Positions 1 through 5,920 of a stretch of DNA of 8,859 nucleotides are shown piece by piece. Position 1 is the stretch's first letter. Each line of letters opens with the position of its first letter. Made by a program: the position numbers and the translations under genes. Below the pieces are notes generated by a model, which was not told where the DNA came from, did not search any database, and saw only the letters and a program-made list of their open reading frames with translations. The DNA is from Moraxella equi (GTDB lineage: Bacteria > Pseudomonadota > Gammaproteobacteria > Pseudomonadales > Moraxellaceae): the NCBI RefSeq assembly GCF_002027555.1, contig NZ_MXAP01000165.1:1-8859 (forward strand). Reading direction: 5' to 3'.

Positions 1-360
1 AGTTTGATATGGTCTAGACAAAATCAACCGTTCACACTCCGCCTGTGCCACGAGCATTCTATCAAAAGGGTCGGAATGTGCTTGCTGATAACTGCTTGCG
101 GTGCGTGCATGAATGAGTTTTGTTGACAATATCACAAACCCATCCTCTTTTGCCAGTATTTCAAACCACTCTACCGCTTTTTGGGCGATTGGCAATTTAC
201 CTTTTTGATATTTTATGCCAAGCTCCCATAGGTTAATCAAGCTGATAAAAATCTGATTGTCTTTGTTAGCAATCTGTGCCCTTGCATTAGCCGATAAACT
301 ACTCGGACAAACCCACCACCACAGCAATGTGTGCGTATCTAACAAATAACTTGCCATCAT
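1..360 (-). CDS. PIN-domain ribonuclease toxin, VapC type (3' end beyond window)
   Basis: Toxin half of a type II toxin-antitoxin pair; by family it is a Mg-dependent RNase that blocks translation. Reading from the ATG at 360, 120 codons are open to the window edge, so the C-terminus is missing (relatives are about 125-135 residues). PIN signatures are visible: LLDTH near the N-terminus (D8), LWELGIK with the second acid E46 and the GKL that usually follows (54-56), and SDPFDRMLVAQA (96-107) with acids D97 and D100. This pattern (DTH..LWW, WE..K, DPFDR) is typical of the Sll0205-like PIN subgroup. The last visible stretch, LILSRPYQT, lacks the usual T-x-D that supplies the fourth acid. The start overlaps the antitoxin stop in an ATGA arrangement; a second ATG follows at once. 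No good ribosome site of its own is seen, only GGGGAC two bases before the start, suggesting coupled translation. Confident in family, not in activity. Confidence 0.85.
   Translation of the reverse strand, partial: MMASYLLDTHTLLWWWVCPSSLSANARAQIANKDNQIFISLINLWELGIKYQKGKLPIAQKAVEWFEILAKEDGFVILSTKLIHARTASSYQQAHSDPFDRMLVAQAECERLILSRPYQT
357..360 (-). other. ATGA stop-start overlap linking antitoxin and toxin
   Basis: The antitoxin stop TGA (357-359) and the toxin start ATG (358-360) share two bases in ATGA. Such overlaps usually mean the downstream gene is read by ribosomes finishing the upstream one. Here the premature stop at 564-566 would end antitoxin translation about 200 bases short of this point, so toxin production may also be lowered. 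Confidence 0.85.
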
Positions 361-623
361 GTCCCCATGCTGATACCGTATGGGTCGGTACTGTCCCAGT
401 CCGCTTTATTGAGCGGAGCGAGCAAAACCTGCTCATCAATGGTAACATCATCTTGACCCAACAACATCGCCAATCTCCCTGCCGTGCGTTCGTTTTTTGA
501 TGAATGCAAAGGCATGATTGGGGTGACGTTTACCTCTGCTTCAACCTTTTCAATCTCCGCCTTTTACCCTGCATTGATATATTGCACAATGCTGGGCGGT
601 AGGCTTGCCAATTCTATTATCAT
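357..623 (-). pseudogene. Antitoxin of the VapC-type toxin, interrupted by an in-frame stop
   Basis: An 88-codon frame begins with ATG at 623 behind a good ribosome site (AGGA, about 6 bases upstream) and ends in TGA at 357-359, sharing ATGA with the toxin start. Codon 20 is TAA (564-566). The protein-like frame continues on both sides of it without a shift: before it MIIELASLPPSIVQYINAG, after it KAEIEKVEAEV and onward. The C-terminal part (ERTAGRLAMLLGQDDVTID, then PLNKADWD) resembles the toxin-binding tail of Phd/YefM-like partners of this PIN subgroup. One base change from CAA, AAA or GAA would produce the TAA. Translation therefore stops after 19 residues unless there is readthrough or restart; an internal ATG at 515 (codon 37) would give a 52-residue C-terminal piece but has no well-spaced ribosome site. 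The pairing with the toxin is clear from layout; the antitoxin family is less certain. A base-call error is possible. Confidence 0.75.
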
Positions 624-653
624 TGCTATCCTCTTGGGTTGTTTGTAAATATT

Positions 654-1463
654 TTACCCCACCACCCCACTCCACACCAATTGACACCCCACCACAATGA
701 GCAAGCACGCAAAGGCTTTTTTGAGTGTGCCTGCTGGCAGTTTGTGGGCGATTTTTGCCCCAAGTTTGGCGGTGATAAAGCTCGCCACGCTAATGGCGAC
801 AAAAGCAGGCAAGTGCACAAAGCCAAGCAGTCCTGCCACAGGCTCGCTCATACTCGCCACATGACTTCGCCCAAACACCATAAAGCCTAACGCCCCTGCA
901 ATGGCAATGGGCAGACCGCACGCTGCCGAAGTCCCGACCGCTTGTTTCATGGGTAGACCTGCGTGGGTAAGATACGGCACATTTAGACTACCACCGCCAA
1001 TCCCAAAAATCGCCGAAGCCATACCAATCACACCGCCCGCCACGCTCTGACTCATCGGCTTGGGCAGGGGCTTGATATTCTCGTCCGCCTTTTTCATAAA
1101 CATCTGTATGGACATGACAATGGCAAATACGCCAATCAACACTTGCAAATAATCCCCCTTGATAAGCGTTGCCACCCACGCCCCAAACAGCGAACCGACC
1201 ACCAAGCCATAGGTTAGATTCTTAAACACGTCCCAACGTACCCCGCCTTTTTTGTTGTGAGCCGTCAAAGAGCTGATAGACGTGATGATAATAGTCGCCA
1301 GAGCCGTCCCCACCGACACATGGGGGATAAACTCGCTCGGAAAGCCATACACCCCCAAAATCCACACAAGTGCTGGCACGATGATAAGACCACCGCCCAC
1401 GCCAAACAGCCCTGCACACACGCCCGCAAACGCTCCTGCGACCACAAACCACAGATACATCAT
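654..1463 (-). CDS. Sulfite exporter TauE/SafE (TSUP) family membrane permease
   Basis: Inner-membrane permease of 269 residues in the TSUP family, whose studied members move sulfite, sulfoacetate or related small anions; the substrate here cannot be read from sequence. The protein is a chain of about eight hydrophobic segments with the family's internal duplication: GLFGVGGGLIIVP (18-30) in the first half is mirrored by AIFGIGGGSLNVP (151-163) in the second, and HVSVGTALA (48-56) by QAVGTSAAC (174-182). A Lys/Pro-rich cytoplasmic loop (124-137) separates the halves. The ATG at 1463 is chosen because GAGAG lies 8 bases upstream and the first membrane segment starts right after it; a TTG start eight codons earlier would add only a polar stub. 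It is divergent from birA. Downstream the antitoxin ATG is only 30 bases away with no terminator seen, so the two may be co-transcribed. Confident in family. Confidence 0.9.
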   Translation of the reverse strand: MMYLWFVVAGAFAGVCAGLFGVGGGLIIVPALVWILGVYGFPSEFIPHVSVGTALATIIITSISSLTAHNKKGGVRWDVFKNLTYGLVVGSLFGAWVATLIKGDYLQVLIGVFAIVMSIQMFMKKADENIKPLPKPMSQSVAGGVIGMASAIFGIGGGSLNVPYLTHAGLPMKQAVGTSAACGLPIAIAGALGFMVFGRSHVASMSEPVAGLLGFVHLPAFVAISVASFITAKLGAKIAHKLPAGTLKKAFACLLIVVGCQLVWSGVVG

Positions 1464-1496
1464 GTTACATACTCTCACATTTACCAAATTTATGGT

Positions 1497-1502
1497 ATTA
1501 TA
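1497..1502 (-). promoter_or_regulatory. Likely -10 element for the TSUP gene
   Basis: On the minus strand these bases read TATAAT, the exact -10 consensus, 33 bases before the chosen ATG; a transcript would start near 1490 and carry the GAGAG ribosome site. The -35 region at proper spacing (about 1520-1525, GTTTCA) is poor. On the plus strand the same spot reads TATTAT (1496-1501), which may serve birA, so divergent promoters may overlap here. Confidence 0.5.
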
Positions 1503-1541
1503 GCTTATTTTTATTCATTTGAAACAATCAAAAACCGCCCC

Positions 1542-2384
1542 ATGCCAAATTTTTTGACCGCCACGCCCCGCACCCATTTTGACACAACAGACAGCACCAA
1601 CACTCAGCTTATCCACGCCATTACAGACGGCACGCACCCCCATACCGCCCCCCACCTATACACGGCAAACCACCAGACGGCAGGGCGTGGACAGCACGGG
1701 CGGACATGGGTGAGCGGTGCGGACAATGTGTTTTTGTCTTTATATGTTCCGATTGGGCAGGGGCAATTTGAGTTACATCAATTATCGGGCTTATTGTCAT
1801 TGGCGGTTGGATTTGAATTATCTCATTTAACTGTTATCCAAACCATAAATCAAACTCGTAAAACCAAAAACTTACCCCCCATTGGCGTAAAATGGGCAAA
1901 TGACGTGGGCTTTTATGATGATAAGGCAGGATTTTTTAAAAAACTCGCTGGCATTTTAATTGAACCTGTTTTTAAAAAATTGGATAAAAATACGCTTGTG
2001 GGCGTGGTGATTGGTGTGGGGTTAAATGTCCATAATTCGCCTGTGATAAAAGACGGTCTTTATCAAGCGACGTGTTTAAAAGAATTATCCGACATAAAAA
2101 CAACCGCCCAAGATTTATGCATCCCAATGACAAATGCAATCTTTCAAGCAATAGAAATTTGTAATCATTGTAAAGAAACCATGTATCTACAAAATTTTAT
2201 TGATAAATTTAACGCCAATCATCTTTTGACCGACAAACTCATTCATATTTTTATGCAAAATAATATGACCGATATTTATGCCAAAGGCAGGTGTATCGGT
2301 ATTGGCAATCAAGGCGAATTGTTGTTAAATGACAATGGCGATATTAAGCCGATATTTGCAGGTATGGCAAAAATTGTGAATTAG
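1542..2384 (+). CDS. birA: Biotin--[acetyl-CoA-carboxylase] ligase, without regulatory domain
   Basis: Cytoplasmic enzyme that makes biotinyl-5'-AMP from biotin and ATP and transfers biotin to the lysine of the biotin carboxyl carrier protein of acetyl-CoA carboxylase. The 280-residue protein starts directly in the catalytic domain: TTDSTN (15-20), the nucleotide/biotin loop GRGQHGR (48-54), KWAND (117-121; usually KWPND), KLAGILIE (134-141) and GVGLNV (158-163). A small C-terminal SH3-like domain ends the protein (about 246-280, GRCIGIGNQGELLL). There is no N-terminal winged helix, unlike E. coli BirA, so it should not repress biotin genes directly. Between KWAND and KLAG there are about six extra residues compared with E. 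coli. The ATG at 1542 fits the domain start, but no ribosome site precedes it; the frame is open much further upstream, only as a shadow of the TSUP gene. coaX follows after 160 bases. Base composition drops from GC-rich to AT-rich after about 1790. Confidence 0.93.
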   Translation: MPNFLTATPRTHFDTTDSTNTQLIHAITDGTHPHTAPHLYTANHQTAGRGQHGRTWVSGADNVFLSLYVPIGQGQFELHQLSGLLSLAVGFELSHLTVIQTINQTRKTKNLPPIGVKWANDVGFYDDKAGFFKKLAGILIEPVFKKLDKNTLVGVVIGVGLNVHNSPVIKDGLYQATCLKELSDIKTTAQDLCIPMTNAIFQAIEICNHCKETMYLQNFIDKFNANHLLTDKLIHIFMQNNMTDIYAKGRCIGIGNQGELLLNDNGDIKPIFAGMAKIVN

Positions 2385-2400
2385 GTTTTTAAATAAATTT

Positions 2401-2423
2401 TAGGGGAAAATTGCAATTTGCCC
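2401..2423 (+). repeat. Copy 1 of a ~23-bp repeated element, hairpin-forming
   Basis: Begins TAGGGGAAAA and ends CCC, with a perfect 12-base palindrome AAATTGCAATTT inside (2408-2419). GGG at 2404-2406 can pair with CCC at 2421-2423, so it may fold as a weak hairpin; TTTATT follows, which could give weak termination after birA. It matches 6873-6895 at 19 of 23 positions by direct comparison, and an inverted copy lies at 6915-6936. Confidence 0.55.
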
Positions 2424-2460
2424 TTTATTAAAACTTGGTATTAAAAATCGGTATTTAAAT

Positions 2461-2510
2461 TGAGATTTTTTAAAAATTATCCCCACGATATGAGAATTTT
2501 TAAAATTTAT
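2461..2510 (+). repeat. Imperfect 20-bp direct repeat with 30-bp period upstream of coaX
   Basis: Bases 2461-2480 and 2491-2510 agree at 18 of 20 positions; both start TGAGA and continue with a T-run followed by an A-run. The 30-base period is close to three helical turns, so both would face the same side of the DNA. Function unknown; simple AT-rich sequence could produce part of the match by chance. Confidence 0.5.
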
Positions 2511-2534
2511 ATAAATGCCAAAACCCATTTTACT

Positions 2535-2540
2535 AAGGAA
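2535..2540 (+). promoter_or_regulatory. Ribosome binding site that sets the coaX start
   Basis: AAGGAA lies four bases before the ATG at 2545. This supports that start over the in-frame upstream ATG whose frame opens near 2515, which has no such site and would add ten residues before the conserved LDLGNT motif. Confidence 0.75.
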
Positions 2541-2544
2541 AATC

Positions 2545-3261
2545 ATGAAAAAACTTTGGCTAGATTTGGGCAATACCCGCCTAAAATATTGGATAGTGGA
2601 TAACGACACCATTATCGCCCATGACGCAAAAGAACACCTAAAAGCCCCCAATGAGTTACTATTTGGACTGCTTGGCACGCTGGCAAGTTTTGAACCTGAA
2701 TTTGTGGGCATTTCTAGCGTGCTTGGCGAAAAAATCAACACCGCCATTAATAAGACTTTGCAGGGCTTTGCCGTGCCGTTTGAATTTGCCAAAGTCAATG
2801 CCAATCACCCTCTTTTGACAAGCCATTACGACCCCAATCAGCTTGGCGTGGACAGATGGCTACAAATGCTCGGCGTGGTGGATAACACCAAAAAACAATG
2901 CGTGGTCGGCTGTGGCACGGCTTTGACGATTGATTTGATAGAACACGGCACGCATTTGGGCGGATATATCCTGCCCAACGTCTATATGCAACGCCACGCC
3001 CTGTATGCAGGCACTCAGCAGATTGCGGTGAAAGCTGGGCGGTTTGACAGCGTGGAGCTTGGGCGGACGACTTTTGATGCGGTCAATCACGGCGTACTGT
3101 TTGGCGTGGTGGGGGCGGTGCGTGCGGTGCAAGCAGACTACCCTGATTTTGAGATTACGCTCACAGGGGGCGGGGCGGATATGATAAATGTGCAGTTTGG
3201 GGATGAGCTTAACACCGAAGCAGAGCTACTGTTGGCAGGGCTAAGTCGGTATTTTGCTTAG
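2545..3261 (+). CDS. coaX: Type III pantothenate kinase
   Basis: Cytoplasmic kinase for the first step of coenzyme A synthesis: pantothenate plus ATP gives 4'-phosphopantothenate. The type III enzyme is an ASKHA-fold protein unrelated to CoaA, and typically requires a monovalent cation and is not inhibited by CoA. In the 238 residues one sees the phosphate-1 motif LDLGNT (6-11), GVDRW (101-105) with the probable catalytic D103, CGTALTID (123-130), GG followed by YILPN (139-145), and the adenosine motif LTGGGA (206-211). The length is at the short end of the family (about 240-260), with all motifs present. It follows birA on the same strand; birA-coaX adjacency, and even fusion in Neisseria, is well known and supports both assignments. 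No CoaA-type kinase is in the window, so I cannot tell if it is the only one. A strong terminator follows. Confidence 0.95.
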   Translation: MKKLWLDLGNTRLKYWIVDNDTIIAHDAKEHLKAPNELLFGLLGTLASFEPEFVGISSVLGEKINTAINKTLQGFAVPFEFAKVNANHPLLTSHYDPNQLGVDRWLQMLGVVDNTKKQCVVGCGTALTIDLIEHGTHLGGYILPNVYMQRHALYAGTQQIAVKAGRFDSVELGRTTFDAVNHGVLFGVVGAVRAVQADYPDFEITLTGGGADMINVQFGDELNTEAELLLAGLSRYFA

Positions 3262-3279
3262 ACAATTTAATACTGGCGT

Positions 3280-3334
3280 GGGGCGTACTTCACAAGCCAT
3301 TGCTTGGCTTGTGAAGTACGCCCCCCCTTTTTTT
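3280..3334 (+). terminator. Strong intrinsic terminator of coaX
   Basis: Perfect 19-bp stem (3280-3298 with 3306-3324), arm 5' GGGGCGTACTTCACAAGCC, seven-base loop, then a T-run at 3328-3334. It sits 18 bases after the coaX stop. The convergent DUF4105 gene ends 10 bases beyond it; in that direction no T-run follows the stem, so it is mainly a plus-strand terminator but may slow polymerase from both sides. Confidence 0.9.
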
Positions 3335-3343
3335 AAGTTTAAC

Positions 3344-5167
3344 CTAAAAATACCACAATACCGCCAACGCCACTTGCTCGTGCGTGTCATCACGCCCACG
3401 CTCCGCCTTGCCTGTCAAGCGTAGGGCGTATGTGGGGCTGATGTCGTACTGCACGCCGACATTAAGAGCAGGCTGAACGTATGCCGAGCGGGTCTCGCCT
3501 TGATTGTGATGATACCATATCGGCAGGGCAAGCTCGCCCATGACACGCACCTTATCACTGGCATGATGAATACAGCCGACATTCACGCCTGCCCCCACAC
3601 GATAGCCCTTATTGATATGCCCCACTTGTCCGCCATAACCGCCAAACGCGTAGCAGAGCGTATCGGCAAGCCTGCCTGTATCTGGCTCGCCCTGCCCGAG
3701 TGTCCATGATTTACCCTTTTCTAGACGCACACCAAAGACCATATGGTCATCATTATTCCTATCCGAGCCGTCCATGACCTGCATGAGCCGTGCGTGCTGA
3801 CCCCATGCCATGCCGTTATGGGCTTTGGCGGTGTTGGTTGGGTTATAACTGCGTGTGCTAAACACCGTTGCCTTATCCACTTTTAGCCTATCATCATATC
3901 GTACATCGAGCGAGAGCATTTCGACATCAAGATACTGGCGTACGCCCACAGGTCTATCTAGCACATCATGATATGCCGAGCGTAACGACAGTCCAAAAGT
4001 TGTGCCGTCATTATCACCCGTGCGTGTGCCATGATAACTGTCATCATAGCCGACCGATAAGCCAATGCGGTGCGTGGGACTGGCATGGGCGGGGTTGCTA
4101 GGGCTTGTAACCACACCCTGTGTGCCGTTTTGCACCGCTTGGGCGGTACTGCTCTTGGACGGTAGGTATTTGGTATCAAGCACCAGCCCCTTATCGGTCA
4201 GCACCCGTGCCACTTCGTTAGGAATAACGACTTTACCCACCGCTTCACGCAACTCACTGCCACGCACGACATCAATCAGGCGTAATATCTCACTGGCACA
4301 GTTGTCATGAGTAAAAAAATACGGACGTTTTAAATCTTTGGTCTCCCACACATGTCGCATGATTTGGGCGACTTCGGCAGTGGTGAGATTTAAGCGATAT
4401 TCCCAAATGTCTCGCTCATCATCAAGCAAGTACACATCTCGCTTTTCATCATAATCATAAAACTCCATGACCCCTGCATAACCGCCCACCAGCGAGCGGG
4501 CACTGGCTTTGGCTTCGACGTCCGCCTTATCTCGGGCAACGGTGTAGTTAATGGCAAAAGCATCATCATCACGACCACTTGCCAGACTTTGCTCGGTGTC
4601 CGCCTTTATCATCACATGAGCGAACGCCGAGCCGAGCGAATTAGGGTGCTCATCGGCAAAGGTCAGCGACAACGCCCGAGCGTCATACTGTTTCGCCCAC
4701 GCATGAAATTCATCACAACCGCTGTCATCTAACGCCAAGCCCAACTGCTCTGCCACATAGTGCGTGCGAGCAGGAAAGGCACACAGCACCTTATCATCAC
4801 GTTCATCTATCGCCTTGATGATAGCGTCAAGCTCGGCTCTGGTGTCACCCCCTGCCAATAAAAAATGAGGGTCTTTGGCAGTGGGTTTGCCTTTTTTGTC
4901 AAGCAGTAACAATTTTCGCCATGCAGGGGAGCTTGCCACGTCCGCCAAAGAGTCAGATTGGCTGGCGTTTGGGGTGGTGCTAGGCTGGGAATTATCCGCT
5001 AAAAATGAATGCTGAATCTCATCAAAAACCACACCACTGTCTCGATACGCCACATTAGTGCCGTCTGTTAGGGCATTGCCAGATGAGACGGCATACGCTG
5101 GCATGCTCATCAAGGCAGTCAGGCTAAGGGCTAGTAGTGTGGGGGCGGATTGGTAAAAATTTTTCAT
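3344..5167 (-). CDS. Secreted DUF4105 (Lnb N-terminal domain) protein with probable outer-membrane barrel
   Basis: A 607-residue exported protein of unknown function. A signal peptide is clear: MKN, a hydrophobic core (LLALSLTALM) and cleavage after AYA near residue 26. After a low-complexity Ser/Thr/Asn linker, residues about 80-335 match what I know of DUF4105: SAFAHVMIK (180-188, conserved His 184), GGYAGVMEFYDYD (228-240), RDIWEYRLNL (252-261), and YFFTHDNC (283-290) with an invariant-looking Cys 290. A His ahead of a Cys in this spacing recalls permuted papain-like (NlpC/P60-type) enzymes, which is inference. From about 365 the sequence turns into alternating, Gly- and aromatic-rich strands and ends LAVLWYF; a terminal Phe is the usual barrel-assembly signal, so this half is likely a beta-barrel. 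The ATG at 5167 is preferred over a TTG at 5227 because the signal peptide begins there. It has no clear ribosome site and is divergent from ampD. Confidence 0.8.
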   Translation of the reverse strand: MKNFYQSAPTLLALSLTALMSMPAYAVSSGNALTDGTNVAYRDSGVVFDEIQHSFLADNSQPSTTPNASQSDSLADVASSPAWRKLLLLDKKGKPTAKDPHFLLAGGDTRAELDAIIKAIDERDDKVLCAFPARTHYVAEQLGLALDDSGCDEFHAWAKQYDARALSLTFADEHPNSLGSAFAHVMIKADTEQSLASGRDDDAFAINYTVARDKADVEAKASARSLVGGYAGVMEFYDYDEKRDVYLLDDERDIWEYRLNLTTAEVAQIMRHVWETKDLKRPYFFTHDNCASEILRLIDVVRGSELREAVGKVVIPNEVARVLTDKGLVLDTKYLPSKSSTAQAVQNGTQGVVTSPSNPAHASPTHRIGLSVGYDDSYHGTRTGDNDGTTFGLSLRSAYHDVLDRPVGVRQYLDVEMLSLDVRYDDRLKVDKATVFSTRSYNPTNTAKAHNGMAWGQHARLMQVMDGSDRNNDDHMVFGVRLEKGKSWTLGQGEPDTGRLADTLCYAFGGYGGQVGHINKGYRVGAGVNVGCIHHASDKVRVMGELALPIWYHHNQGETRSAYVQPALNVGVQYDISPTYALRLTGKAERGRDDTHEQVALAVLWYF

Positions 5168-5169
5168 AG

Positions 5170-5193
5170 CAAGTGTTAAATCAAGTGTTAAAT
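5170..5193 (-). repeat. Perfect 12-bp tandem duplication just before the DUF4105 start
   Basis: The unit reads CAAGTGTTAAAT on the plus strand, present at 5170-5181 and 5182-5193 without mismatch. On the minus strand the second unit ends two bases before the ATG at 5167, so the duplication occupies the place of the ribosome site and leader. Copy-number change would alter the leader by 12 bases. Confidence 0.85.
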
Positions 5194-5204
5194 TTAAATA
5201 AAAA

Positions 5205-5234
5205 TTGATAGAATAGACTTTTGACAAGTATAAA
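5205..5234 (+). promoter_or_regulatory. Putative ampD promoter, giving a near-leaderless mRNA
   Basis: TTGATA (5205-5210) and TATAAA (5229-5234) are separated by 18 bases, a good sigma-70 pair. The expected start of transcription falls at about 5240-5241, on the ampD ATG itself. No ribosome site precedes that ATG, which agrees with a leaderless transcript. TTGACA at 5221-5226 is a second -35-like match but has only a weak -10 partner inside the gene. Confidence 0.5.
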
Positions 5235-5239
5235 TCATC

Positions 5240-5827
5240 ATGACAAAATTCACCACTTTTTTTATCAAAGACGGCATATTACACGGAGCGGACTTTGTGC
5301 CGTCCCCCAATTTTAATGCCCGCCCCGACTGCCCCATTACAGGCATTGTCATTCATAATATCAGCCTGCCCCCAAGCGAATTTGGCAAAACCGATGCTAC
5401 TGGCACGCATTTTGTCAAAGCCTTTTTTCAAAATAACCTAAATGCCAATGACCACGACTATTTTAAAACGATTACCGATTTAGAAGTCTCAGCTCATTTA
5501 TTTATTGAGCGAGACGGATCTGTTAGTCAATTTGTCAATTTTAATGACAGGGCATGGCACGCAGGGAAGTCCGCTTATCTTGGGCGGTCAAATTGCAATG
5601 ATTTTACCATTGGCATAGAATTAGAAGGCGATGATTACTCACCCTTTACCAAGATACAATACACCGCCCTTGCTCATATTATCCACGCCATTTATACCGC
5701 CTATCCTGCCACAAAGAGACATCTTATGGGACATAGTGATATTGCTCCTGCTCGCAAAACCGACCCTGGCGAATTTTTTGATTGGCAAAAATTAAGACAA
5801 CTGGTCGATGATTTATGCAAAAAATAA
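5240..5827 (+). CDS. ampD: 1,6-anhydro-N-acetylmuramyl-L-alanine amidase AmpD
   Basis: Cytoplasmic zinc amidase of peptidoglycan recycling: it cuts the stem peptide from anhydromuramyl-peptides brought in from the periplasm. In bacteria with AmpR/AmpC its loss induces beta-lactamase; nothing here shows such a system. The 195 residues form one amidase_2 domain of usual AmpD length, with no signal peptide. Zinc ligands are visible as H39 (GIVIHNIS), H165 (MGHSDIAP) and D175 (KTDPG), with the catalytic E127 (TIGIELEG) and K173. ARPDCPI and RAWHAGKS (104-111) are also characteristic of AmpD rather than of phage lysozyme-like amidases. The ATG at 5240 gives the family N-terminus (ILHGADFVPSPNFNARP) and is the only start ahead of it. 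The exporter gene follows after 93 bases with its own ribosome site. The divergent neighbour is a secreted envelope protein. Confidence 0.95.
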   Translation: MTKFTTFFIKDGILHGADFVPSPNFNARPDCPITGIVIHNISLPPSEFGKTDATGTHFVKAFFQNNLNANDHDYFKTITDLEVSAHLFIERDGSVSQFVNFNDRAWHAGKSAYLGRSNCNDFTIGIELEGDDYSPFTKIQYTALAHIIHAIYTAYPATKRHLMGHSDIAPARKTDPGEFFDWQKLRQLVDDLCKK

Positions 5828-5908
5828 TGGATTTAATTTTTTAAAAATTTTTAGGAGATTTATTAAAAATTTAATTAAAAAATACCCCAAATTTATTACC
5901 AATTTTTA

Positions 5909-5914
5909 AAAGGA
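5909..5914 (+). promoter_or_regulatory. Ribosome binding site of the EamA exporter gene
   Basis: AAAGGA ends six bases before the ATG at 5921. The 93-base spacer before it is extremely AT-rich with several T-run/A-run palindromes and no obvious terminator for ampD, so the exporter could be read from ampD. A second purine-rich AGGAGA at 5852-5857 has no start codon at proper distance. Confidence 0.7.
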
Positions 5915-5920
5915 ATTAAT

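Larger units (their letters stand above)
2385..2544 (+). promoter_or_regulatory. birA-coaX spacer with repeats and possible coaX promoter
   Basis: AT-rich 160-base gap. It holds a hairpin-forming copy of a repeated element (2401-2423), a direct repeat of 20 bases at 2461-2480 and 2491-2510, and a TATAAA at 2510-2515 that could be a -10 for coaX, although no convincing -35 is seen. It is unclear whether coaX has its own promoter or is read from birA. Confidence 0.4.

Noticed and set aside
639..890. Plus-strand frame of 83 codons opposite the end of the TSUP gene
   Set aside because: Antisense to a clear membrane-protein gene, His/Lys/Gln-rich without domain likeness, no ribosome site.
1464..1487. 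TTG start eight codons upstream for the TSUP gene
   Set aside because: The ATG at 1463 has a GAGAG site at proper distance and begins right before the first membrane segment; the extension would include that site.
1257..1541. Upstream extension of the birA frame
   Set aside because: This part runs antisense through the TSUP gene and the promoter region, and has no winged-helix character; the catalytic domain begins just after the ATG at 1542.
2400..2804. Minus-strand frame of 134 codons over the coaX 5' end
   Set aside because: Shadow of coaX; composition follows the opposite strand and it has no start signals.
5168..5227. TTG start for the DUF4105 gene
   Set aside because: Would place 20 residues, partly encoded by the 12-bp duplication, before a normal signal peptide; the ATG at 5167 is simpler.
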